Positions 49,101 through 60,100 of a stretch of DNA of 64,000 nucleotides are shown piece after piece. The notes under the pieces are model-generated. The model worked only from the letters and a program-made list of their open reading frames with translations. It was not told the origin of the DNA and searched no databases. The position numbers and the translations under genes are program-made. The stretch comes from Liolophura sinensis. Lineage: Eukaryota; Mollusca; Polyplacophora; Chitonida; Chitonidae. The stretch is from positions 44,013,682 through 44,077,681 of the forward strand of contig NC_088300.1 in assembly GCF_032854445.1 (NCBI RefSeq), given 5' to 3'. Within the stretch, counting starts at the first letter, position 1, and each line of letters starts with the position of its first letter.

Positions 49101-49840
49101 ACCATATGAAAATGTTTTACTGCAACACGTTTTTAATGAGGATAGAATTAGAATGTCTGATTAGCATCTAGCAAGACATCTACAATTCCTTATACCCAAA
49201 TTTAAGTTGGTTTTTTTCCTGAAATTTCATATACTCAGTTTTAGTGTGATTTTTGGATTAGAATTTTTTATTCGCTTTTAATGGAACTCTTGGCTTGGCA
49301 TCTCTTATACATGTATCTCTTATCTTTTTTATGTACATGTATGTAGAAATTGTTCTTAAAATTAGACAAGGGTAACCCTATGGGACATGCTGAATATTTC
49401 AATTTTGGTTTGTTTTATCTTTGGGTTTTATTTGTATATTTGGTCGTTATGTTTTGGATATGCACGGGCATAGTTTTACTTAAATGTGAATTTGCATTTC
49501 TGAACTGACTTTTTTTGTGTTATTGTACGAGTGTGTTAATTTAATTCTGTATGCTTACATTTGTCACTTCATAATAGTGAATATTTGGCGATTACAGCCC
49601 CCTAGTTCTGGCTTAGGGTCAGTCTTACTGCAAAAGATTTGGGGATCCGGGATGGCTTTTTCTTCCAGGAGAAACAAATATATGAGAATTAATATACTTG
49701 CATTGCAGGCTGCCAAGGCTAAACAAAATAAATCTTACCAAACTGTCAAGTGTCTTGTTGTCCATTCTTAACATAGAATTGGTAGCAAGGCTACCAGGAG
49801 CTTGCCTGTATGAGACACATGAATGCAAAACTTCAGTTTA
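46128..49840. other. SLC17 3' UTR and downstream non-coding
   Basis: Probable 3' UTR to about 46990 (AATAAA at 46966-46971). A hairpin-like segment at 46258-46398 opens 'gggatcactttca' and closes 'tgaaagtgtccc'. The remainder is AT-rich without supported genes; open frames near 48682 and 49517 have no recognised domain. Confidence 0.55.
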
Positions 49841-49849
49841 TTGCATAAA

Positions 49850-50356
49850 GAACTGAAATCTTGAATTTGGTAATTTATGGTAATTGCTATGCTCACCCAT
49901 TATCAGCGATGGAACATCCCCCTTATGTCATTGTGCTTTATATGTATGTAAAACTTCAAGTCAATACATACAATACCACTCCTAACATTTTGTTTAACAG
50001 TGATTCTAATACACAATAAACCAGTCAGGAATTCAGTAATTTGTGGCATTTAACATGCACACACCCAATCAACGATGAAATACCCCCCTGGTGCTGTTGT
50101 GCTCTACATGTGAGCAATCCCTGAGCTCAATACCTGCAGGACTCTGTGAGAAACCACCCCTAACACTTTGTTTAACATTGGTTCTTATACACAAAGTCAG
50201 GAATTTATTAACTTACAATATTTGAATGTAATATACATACATCCAATCAAGGATGGAATATCCCCATCATGCTATTGTGCCCTACAAGTGTTCAAACCTT
50301 GAGCTCAATGCCTGCAGAACTTTTTAAGATACCACCCCTAACATTTCTTTCTCTAC
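49850..50356 (+). repeat. Old tandem array, about 173-bp unit, three copies
   Basis: Three head-to-tail units, each running from 'gtcaggaatt...' through 'caacgatgaaat...cccc', 'tgttgtgct', 'gagctcaatacctgcag' and 'accacccctaaca' to 'tttaac'. Spacing is about 173 bp (for example 'gtcaggaatt' near 50025 and 50198). Copies differ by some 20 to 25 percent by eye. Related pieces reappear on both sides of the 77-bp array (51085-51148 and 52620-52740). Confidence 0.8.
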
Positions 50357-50587
50357 TATTGGACACTGATGCTCAGGGTATGGCATAAGCTAAACAAGAT
50401 AAAACTTCTTACTGGGTTTAACTCCTCCACATCAGAAAGTACAGGGTAGGGAAGGTTTTTCTGCTTGATGAAAAGGATAGGGATGTTAAAGAAGCTAACA
50501 CTGAAAGAAAAATAGAAGAAAATTTGACCAAACACTTTACAAAAACTTCAGGGATTGGCTCTTATTGTAGGCCATGAAGGAGATAGG

Positions 50588-50777
50588 GCAACGACTGGTT
50601 GACCCATATCAGTATAATGGCTCAGGCAGGGAGGCTTACTTGCCTTTGGTTAGGTGTCTCGGTGAAGCAGCACTAGATAAAAGAGCAGTGGAAATCCGTC
50701 CTGCAACAAGAGGGAAGATTACATGCACTCTAAGGATTCCTTCCTCATCATAAACCCCAAGCACTCACTCACACACT
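50588..50777 (+). repeat. SINE family A, 5'-truncated
   Basis: Starts inside the core ('caacgactggttgacccata'), lacks the tRNA-like head, and ends 'aaaccccaagcactcactca'. 5' truncation is expected for LINE-type retroposition. It interrupts the 173-bp array. Confidence 0.88.
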
Positions 50778-51148
50778 TTTTTTTTTGTAGGGTCAGTTGG
50801 ATTTCCTTTAAAGTACATTTTTAATGATGATCCTAGGCTGAAGTGTTCTATGGGCATGTGTATTGTAACCGTGGCCAGCGAACAGGGAACCATGGCCCTG
50901 TCACTATGAACAGTGAGAGTATCCATCCATTAAAAGTCGATGGCCATGACTGGAGCTGGTGGCCAGGTGCTACACACCTTAACTCCATCCTACTCCTACA
51001 GCCTATCTGACAATTCTGGCCTCAGCTTTGCCGATTCTAATACACAAGAGACTAAGTTGTCAATTCTGTTATTTACAGTACCGGGTAGCGAAAACTCACA
51101 TGCAACGATGGGAACAGCCCCCTCATGATATTGCGCTTTAAACGGATA

Positions 51149-52612
51149 CAAAACTGGAGCTTCATACAAGCAGTGCTTTGGAGACATCACCCTTAGCCTC
51201 TTGTGTACTGGAATCGATGTTAAGGTAAAACTGGAGCTTCACACAAGCAGTACTTTTGAGACATCACCCTTAGCCTCTTGTGTACTGGAATCGATGTTAA
51301 GGTAAAACTGGAGCTTCATACAAGCAGTACTTTGGAGATATCACCCTTAGCCTCTTGTGTACTGGAATCGATGTTGAAGTAAAACTGGAGCTTCATACAA
51401 GCAGTACTTTGGAGACATCACCCTTAGCCTCTTGTGTACTGGAATCGATGTTGAGGTAAAACTGGAGCTTCATACAAACAGTACTTTTGAGACATCACCC
51501 TTAGCCTCTTGTGTACTGGAATCGATGTTGAGGTAAAACTGGAGCTTCATACAAGCAGTACTTTGGAGACATCACCCTTAGCCTCTTGTGTACTGGAATC
51601 GATGTTAAGGTAAAACTGGACCTTCATACAAGCAGTACTTTGGAAACATCACCCTTAGCCTCTTGTGTACTGGAATCGATGTTAAGGTAAAACTGGAGCT
51701 TCATACAAGCAGTACTTTTGAGACATCACCCTTAGCCTCTTGTGTACTGGAATCGATGTTAAGGTAAAACTGGAGCTTCATACAAGCAGTACTTTGGAGA
51801 CATCACCCTTAGCCTCTTGTGTACTGGAATCGATGTTAAGGTAAAACTGGAGCTTCATACAAGCAGCACTTTGGAGACATCACCCTTAGCCTCTTGTGTA
51901 CTGGAATCGATGTTAAGGTAAAACTGGAGCTTCATACAAGCAGTACTTTTGAGACATCACCCTTAGCCTCTTGTGTACTGGAATCGATGTTAAGGTAAAA
52001 CTGGAGCTTCATACAAGCAGTACTTTTGAGACATCACCCTTAGCCTCTGTACTGGAATCGATGTTAAGGTAAAACTGGAGCTTCATACAAGCAGTACTTT
52101 GGAGACATCACCCTTAGCCTCTTGTGTACTGGAATCGATGTTAAGGTAAAACTGGAGCTTCATACAAGCAGTACTTTGGAGACATCACCCTTAGCCTCTT
52201 GTGTACTGGAATCGATGTTAAGGTGAAACTGGAGCTTCATACAAGCAGTACTTTGGAGACATCACCCTTAGCCTCTTGTGTACTGGAATCAGTGTTAAGG
52301 TAAAACTGGAGCTTCATACAAGCAGTACTTTTGAGACATCACCCTTAGCCTCTTGTGTACTGGAATCGATGTTAAGGTAAAACTGGAGCTTCATACAAGC
52401 AGTACTTTGGAGACATCACCCTTAGCGTCTTGTGTACTGGAATCAGTGTTAAGGTAAAACTGGAGCTTCATACAAGCAGTACTTTGGAGACATCACCCTT
52501 AGCCTCTTGTGTACTGGAATCGATGTTAAGGTAAAACTGGAGCTTCATACAAGCAGTACTTTTGAGACATCACCCTTAGCCTCTTGTGTAGTGGAATCGA
52601 TGTTGAGGTAAA
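51149..52612 (+). repeat. 77-bp minisatellite, 19 copies
   Basis: Nineteen tandem units at an exact 77-bp period (one unit is 74 bp), each with 'aaaactggagcttcatac', 'catcacccttagcctc' and 'gtactggaatcgatgtt'. Copies are about 96 percent or more alike by eye. Two main forms alternate irregularly, with 'ctttggagac' or 'cttttgagac'. Few private changes mark single copies. No open frame is conserved across the units (77 is not a multiple of 3). Confidence 0.97.
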
Positions 52613-52619
52613 AGCGAAG

Positions 52620-52740
52620 CCCTGAATATTGTAATTTATTGTAATTAATATGCAAATTGGGCATCTACGATGAAATGTCTCCCTGCATTTTTGTGCTTCA
52701 AATGTGCTTCAAATTTGAGCTCATGCAGTGTCTGAGCACA
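52620..52740 (+). repeat. 173-bp family unit, right-flank copy
   Basis: 'tgaatattgtaatttatt', 'tctacgatgaaatgtctccc', 'tttgtgcttcaaatgtg' and 'gagctcatgcagtgtctg' follow the order of the 173-bp unit at 50025. This is the older array resuming after the 77-bp minisatellite. Confidence 0.7.
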
Positions 52741-52797
52741 GTTCATCTTGCCTACACTGTATATACATGTACATGTACATACGCCTAGCAGACAAAC

Positions 52798-53012
52798 AAC
52801 AACACGGTCACTGTGAGTTCCTATCAGATCATGCTGGCTTCCTCTCCAGCTGTAAATGGGAAGGTCTGACAGCAACCTGCGGATGGTAGTAGGTTTCCCC
52901 CAGGCTCTGCTCGGTTTCCTAGCTCTCACAATAATGCTGGCCGCCGTCATGTAAGTGAAATATTTTTGAGTACAGCGTAAAACAACAAATAAATAAATCA
53001 AATAAATCAAAC
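52798..53012 (+). repeat. SINE family B, lacking part of the head
   Basis: 'cggtcactgtgagttc', 'cagcaacctgcggatgg', 'ggctctgctcggtttcc', 'aagtgaaatatttttgag' and an (AAAT)n tail. It directly precedes the ORF at 53133. Confidence 0.88.
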
Positions 53013-53132
53013 AACATCAAATCACATGCTGTGTAAGTGAATGGAGATCTCCACCATTGTTATAAACCATGGAAGACATATCATTCAGCATACAACCATA
53101 TCAGTTTTGAACCAAGAATCTACTATAGTTTA

Positions 53133-53492
53133 ATGGAGGAGTTTGATTGTGACAGCTCAGAGCATTCCTATTCGATCATTTGGCAGAAATATTGGGTTGA
53201 TTTATCACGCGAAAATTTGAAGAAGCTGATACCCGAAACCATCCCACTCCTTGTGGAAAAACTAAAACTGGCACAACAAACCTTCTCTGAACATAGAGAA
53301 ATATCTAGGAATGAGCAAATGCATTGTTTGATTAAACTTTCTGTGAAAAACGCAATGACGCCGACTGATCAGTTTAATACGCTCGGGTTCGTCACTATAG
53401 CGACTAATGTTAACTGGGCTCGGGGCAATTCAGGGGTGTGCGTTGCGCTTTCGAGCAAAATCAACTATGATGTAATTTATGAAAAAATCTGA
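53133..53492 (+). CDS. Unassigned intronless ORF, 119 aa
   Basis: ATG at 53133, stop at 53490-53492; the frame is open further upstream to about 53037 but with no other ATG. The product is soluble, mixed-charge and without a signal peptide or membrane segment. It begins MEEFDCDSSEHSYSI, has a helical centre (LKKLIPETIPLLVEKLKLAQ) and ends with a small-residue, possibly beta-rich part (GFVTIATNVNWARGNSG). I recognise no family. It sits between the convergent 3' ends of SLC17 and WDR6, right after a SINE. It could be a lineage-specific gene, one exon of an unseen gene, a decayed retrocopy, or chance. Confidence 0.35.
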   Translation: MEEFDCDSSEHSYSIIWQKYWVDLSRENLKKLIPETIPLLVEKLKLAQQTFSEHREISRNEQMHCLIKLSVKNAMTPTDQFNTLGFVTIATNVNWARGNSGVCVALSSKINYDVIYEKI

Positions 53493-53724
53493 CCATCGAC
53501 AGAGAATATGCATAAAAATAGAGGGGTAATTAATGTGAAAAAAATACCCCAAAAATGAAAATTTAACAAAAAATACATTTATGGCATAATTTTCTTCCTT
53601 TGGCTTAGAAACATAATCTTTGCTTTAGAGGTCCTTTTCACGTGTCCTTTAACATTGTTTTAGCTCTTGGTGGAAAGTTGTGCTCACAGTTAGTCATTTA
53701 TTCGGAATTTCATTTTACTATTGA

Positions 53725-53806
53725 GCTCCCTTCCACCATAATGTTAGCCCAAGTCAAATAAGCAAAATATTCTTGACGAATGCATAAAACATAAAATTAT
53801 TTCACT
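53725..53806 (+). repeat. SINE family B, tail fragment
   Basis: 'cttccaccataatgttagcc', 'aaatattcttgacgaat', in the WDR6 3' flank. Diverged. Confidence 0.65.
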
Positions 53807-54190
53807 ACATGTAAAGTAATAAACATGCAACATATGAACGAAAGATGAAGGCAAACAGTTCTTCACATGTTCTCAATCATGCATAAAATGAAGCCCGTCT
53901 TCTGTTTTCAGCAGCAGTTCATTATAAGAATTTATTTCATATGTTATAATAATCATTGTATATTGCATATGTACAATAGTTTACACATTTCACAACAATA
54001 TTGATATAAATTTATAAGATATCACAGCACTGTTCATTAAGACTTTTTGTCTTGTCTTAAAATTTTCTCTGAAATAAGTTAACAATCATTGCAGAGGAAT
54101 GTCCAAGCTGTTTGTCCTTTAGGAGTTTGACCTTGGCAGTTTCAGAAATGCCCTTGAATGCTCAAAGGGCGTCATGAAGTCTGGGCAGTC

Positions 54191-57100
54191 TCAGCTGGGT
54201 AGATTAAGATGAAGTATCTGCAGACCTTCCCCACTGATGGCTATGTCATACCCGCTACCAGATCTGAAAACACACACACTGCTTCAGTTACAAATAAATA
54301 CTGTATGACAACAAGCATAATGCAGGTTTTGAGACCCAATATTACAACTTCAGTTCTGCATCACTTTGCCACAAGATGTTGTCCTTGGAAAGGTCAATTT
54401 GTCAATTTTAACATCAGTTATGCTACATAATCAATGTTACTTAAAATTAAACCGAATGAAATGATCCTTGTGAATTATATGTTCTAGGGTGGGTTTGGGT
54501 ATCAATAATTGAAAATATAATGCCTTTCTACCAGAAGTTTTGTCTTTACTCCAAAGGCAAAGACAAAGACAGGTAAACAGTCCTACCCTGCCATAAACTG
54601 GTGAATTCTTTTTGCACAAGGATGTTAATCTGTCATGATGACTTAAATCAAAACATGCAAAGGCCTACAGAAGAATAAGGTTTTAGAGCAGGTTTTCATG
54701 CTATAAACCCCTGTTTACAGAATAACTATTATAATTCTGTGATCAATGCTGTCATAAAGTTATCAAACTTATTATCAAAGATATTTATTCTTCGCTAGTA
54801 CTTCAATCGTTTATTTCTTTGTACTTAACTGTATGTATAGTGATCAGTTTCATGGGTGAAAAAAACAAGAATGCCCCAGAATGAAAACCACCAGCCTTTG
54901 GCAGAAAACTGACAAAGATTCCCTGCGTGTGACACATTTTCACCAGCTTACCAGATTGAATGTATGTGTGATATCTGCGGAAGAAAAGTGGCCTCGAAAT
55001 ATAATGTAATGTCAATGACTTCAGAAAACACTGAAGAAGCAGCAGTTTCAAGAATTCCCTGTCTGATTCCCTGTCTTCAACACCTTGCCTGGTTGTCAGG
55101 TCCCTGACAAACCTGCCTTCAGCTGCTGTTGTCTGATGATTTGACTGATATTTTACACAGTATCGGTAATAAAGAATATTTCACTTATGCTAAAGCGGCC
55201 AGCATAATCGGCAAGAAACCCATGACCATGGTTTCAAAACAAGCAAACTTCATTGGTCAGCGGTGAGTTGTCTTACATGAACCAATCTGTATCCAACTCA
55301 GTCTAGTTTAATGCACAGTAGTAAAAAAAATACCATCCCACACTTTCAGTGCTTTACCTTTGTTTCCAGACATCCATGTTAGATACATCTGCTACGCTAA
55401 CAAACTTGCAAGCTCGCATTTCTGCCTGAATAAGAGAAAAGAGACATACATTCACACTGACGAGCATCTTCGGGGTGGGGAATACTATGAAATGCATGGC
55501 TGCTACTGTATCTTCTGTCTTTTTGCTTTGGTGTTAACACCGCTTTAAACATGATTTCAATCATGATGGCTGTCAAGAGACTTAACCCGGGCGTTTATGT
55601 TACAAAGCAGACACGCAAACCACTCTGCCATCACATGCTGTGAGCAGTGTTTCTGACAGGAGACTTCTGTACAGACATTTATATGTTTGCGAGGCTTCCG
55701 CTTGCGCTCGCCATTGTCGTAAATTTTTAACAGTTTTAAAATAAATAAACAGTTTTTTAGAAATGACGATAAAATTTTAAAAAATGCGAATGTTTTTCGC
55801 GACAAATTTATTTACCGGTATACTTAAGAAAATGTACAAACGTTACACAAAAACTACCTGGCGAAATTTTTCTAGTACATTTCAGGTAAGAGAGTTTTCT
55901 GGTTTTTTTCAGAGGATTTTCGCTATTTTTGTGATTTATTTTCATTTCAAACGGCCTCATCTCTGCGAAACAACAACAACACTGTCGTAGGGCAAGTTTA
56001 CTTGACAGAAATCTACAGAGCGGGATTCGGCATTGTTGCAAGTTGCTTTACATTGGATAACGCTTGAAAATCATTTTTGTTAAATAATGAACATGGCATT
56101 TTGGGAGGTGCTTTTCATCGCCAAATCTAAAAACAAAACAAACAAAAAACAAAAATCAAGGGAGACAAATAAAGGTAGTGTTATTCCTGTAAATGAAGTT
56201 ATCTGCCTTGAAAAATTTAACCTTTGCACTTCAATATCTTATTTTTTTGGAAGTAAATTAAATGTTTCAGAATATTTGCCGTCAAATAAATGTGTAAGAA
56301 GTCTGGTTTTCTCCTGTCATACTGTGTTACTCTAATGCATTGATCATAATACTGCATTTATATAAACTAAATTTCAAATTTATTTTGTAACAAATTTTTC
56401 TGATAGAGGAAATTGCATTTTACTGGGATTCTACACAGACTGAGTGAAAAAAAGGATTGACTTTTTTTCCCAAAAGCAAAAACACGCTGCTAAGCATTGG
56501 TCCATTATTTTGAGGGCAATTGTTCTAAATGTAGCATGAAACTCCAGGTATAGCTGGAAGAGACCAAACTGATTCTAGCAGCTATACCAAGGCAGACAAA
56601 AATGAATTACAGATGGAGACCAACAGAGCCATAGATACTGCTCCCATTCAGTCAGTTGATGATCGCAAAAGATTAAGTCAAGGCCGCTAAGAAAGTATGG
56701 CTAAAGAAAATAGCATTGGCTACAAAATCTGATGAGTGGCTAAAGCAACTGGCTAAAAAATACTGACCCAGAGGAAGCCGTGTATTTGCTTTATCATTAA
56801 CATCACCATGCATCAGTGCATATACGCATACAATGTACATATGTACCATTAACTTCTCCACATCAATATCCCTGTTTGCCATTACTCCACACACTCTTAC
56901 CTTCAGCGATTTGTCTGTTTGGGTGACCTCCCACAAACACAGCCTCTGGTCAATTGAGACAGTGAGTGTGTAGTGGTCATCCAAAATTTTGGCCCCTGTC
57001 AAAAGAACGTAATTGTGTATAACAATTACAGCTTAACAGAACACCCACTGATTAAAAAACTAGAATCTGGATGTCTGAAACATTCCCTTGCCTCCCCAAG

Positions 57101-60100
57101 CATTTCTAAGAGTAGAAGAAAAAAATGAAAATAAAAAACATAATCAGACTGTCATTATTATTAAATATGTAGATATTTAAATGATATAAACGACATACAA
57201 ATAATTTCAGGTAAACTGGTGCAACACTTTAGCAGAAGATGCATGGACAAACTCTGTGCACATAAAAATCCAATACACAACATACTTGACTAGGAGTAAT
57301 TATAAAGATAATTACCCAATTTGGAAATAGTTTCAGTACTAGAATGGCTTGCATGCACTATTACGTCTAAATGTCGGTAATCATGAAAATAAATAATTAC
57401 CCGATTTCCATTAAACTTAAGCATGCACAAGTTCAGATGATAGACAAGATATATGGTAAGTTTCATTGAAATGACAGTGATTCCAGTATACCCTTCCTAA
57501 CTTAATCCCTCGATGAAGTTATAATAAAGGATTGACCTTACCAACATTTCACTAATGAATGATTTTTCTGTTACAAAAGATTAATGCGCATACTTATAAA
57601 TATTAAAGCTCACATTATATTCCATGAATGTTAAATGCGCTTATTTTCCCAAATATGAGTTACATGTAAATACACTGCAAAATATCTCAAGGCATATTTT
57701 ATACTTAATTTAACTACTTTCCTTCAAGCCATCCATCATATCCCTGTATCCCCTCTATCTCTTTTGGTGTCCCTTTTCTTGAAAGCCTCTATTTACTTGA
57801 AAACCATTTTTTTAAATCAGAACAACTGTCAACCTGTGTAATCAAGTTCAAAATTGTCTAACTTTGATATGCTACATGTAGTATCATAGAGAATTGATCA
57901 GTCACTGCTGTCATTCAAAATTATCTGACTAGCCTCAAAAATTCTACAGCATTCTAACAACATACCTGTGACCTGAGCTGAATGAGCACTAGGAAGATCA
58001 CATTTAAGTAAGGGTGTGAAATGAACTCGTCCAGTTCCATCCAGGGATATGGTAAATGTACGAAACACAACAGCATTGTCATCCCCCCCAGTTACCATGA
58101 GCCACTCCAGCCTGTCTGATCACGAAAATAAATGTGTTATCTTTTTGGTTTTATGCATGAATGTACATGTAACTCACATACCGCAAAAGAGAAAAATGTC
58201 TACAGATACTAAAACGTTTTCTTCCTATGTTTACACAAATGCTAAGGTATGTATTCAAGCACTCTGATCAGTTTGTATGTGAACTGTTAAGGAAACAAGG
58301 ACCTATAAATCTATGGCAATTATGATTTACTTATTTATCTGATTGGTGTTTTATGCCGTACTCAAGAATATTTCACCTGTACGACAGTGGCCAGCATTAT
58401 GGTGGGAAAAAAACGGGCAGAACCCACGACCATCTGCAGGTTGCTAGAAGACCTTCCCAAGTACGGCCGGAGAGGAAGCCAGCATGAGCTGGACTTGAAC
58501 TCACAGCAACCACATTGGTGAGAGGCTGCTGGGTTATTATAATGAGCTAGCACGCTAACCAACTGAGCCATGGAGGCCCAATGGCAATTATGAATATCTA
58601 CTTAAAGGGGCCACTGCCATTTCAACGACAACAGTCTATCAGGGACTTGCCCTTCATCAAGTACCATCCAGCTAAATCTGTATAGTGATTGTTCAGTTTA
58701 TCATCTTATTACTGTTTGTTTCTCACAGATTTAATAATTACTTCATTGCAGGTCACAAGCAAAAAGTAGCTTCAAACAAGACTGTATTAAGGCAGCATAT
58801 AATACTGCACGTCATTCCTCTTATGAATTTAATTAGATTTGCCCATCAAGCCTTCATGTCACCCAGGCTGTTCTCGGCAACCAATATCAAGTAATTTCAT
58901 ACATGTTGAACATCTCTCCTATAGTCAAGATCTGAATGATGAAAGTCACAATGATCGACAAACAACATAACTCAGCTATGAATTCAATTTTCTGTGATAT
59001 CAAGCTACCAGGCACTTTATTAATTTCTAGCAGACTAGCTCACCTGTGTATTGATGAACGCTGATGCTGTTGACACCAGACTGATGATTCTGGAACACAT
59101 GGACTGGGGAGCAAAAGTCAGGATTTACACTGTCTTCAGTACACATAGCATCTGGGAGTTTCGATTTAAACTGCTCAGCCTTCACCTCTGAGGCAGATGG
59201 CTGAGCAGTTTTCTTTACAGCCAAAACTGTCTTTGTGACATCCCAGAAAGTCACATCACCACCTGTGGAACAAGAAAACAGGAAAACACGACAATGTTCC
59301 AAGCCCTCCATATGGTGGACAAAATGGCCGACCTTGAGAACACAGTTATTTTCCAGTGACAACCCCAGGCATGTGAACATCTTCTTGTCTGCATCACAGA
59401 GGAAAAACCTACAGAGAAAAACAGGCAAAAATTAGAGGAAAGGATTTTACAAAGAAAAAACATGTTTTTCCCTGCAAGGCTTGCTGGTTTAGATGGAAAG
59501 AGGCATTAAATTTAAACAATCAGTGAGATAACAGAAAGAAAATGACAAAACCAACTTACAAGTATGTGCATTACACTGGAGAAATACATCCACACACACA
59601 CAAAACCAACAGAAAAAAAAAACAAAACAAAAACCAAATAGCAAACTGCTGAATTGTCATTACTTCTTGAAAGGCTCATATAAGGGGTACCTTGAAGATA
59701 TCATGCCAGCAAGTCACTGGTACTCACGGCCTATATTTATTTATTCATTTGATCGTGGTTGTACTGAAAAACGGGTACCTGCTAAACCTCCTGACTCTAT
59801 GCTTGCGCCAAACTATTGAAAGTTGGATTCGAGTCTACAATTTCAGGGGCCAATCAGGTTGATAGTTTTCAATGTGAAAAGTGAAAATATTTAAGAGAAT
59901 TGATGAAAATCAACTGTTTTACATGCCTTCTTGTCATTTCCTAGAGGAACCAAGACACTTAGGAAATGTTTACAACGTAAGAACATGACGAAATAGAAAA
60001 TTACAGCTTTTACATTTCATCAAGTATTTTAGCCTACCTGACAACTGCATCTGAGCAGGCAGCCCCAACAAAGTGAATGGAGCTTGGCAGAGAAGTATCC

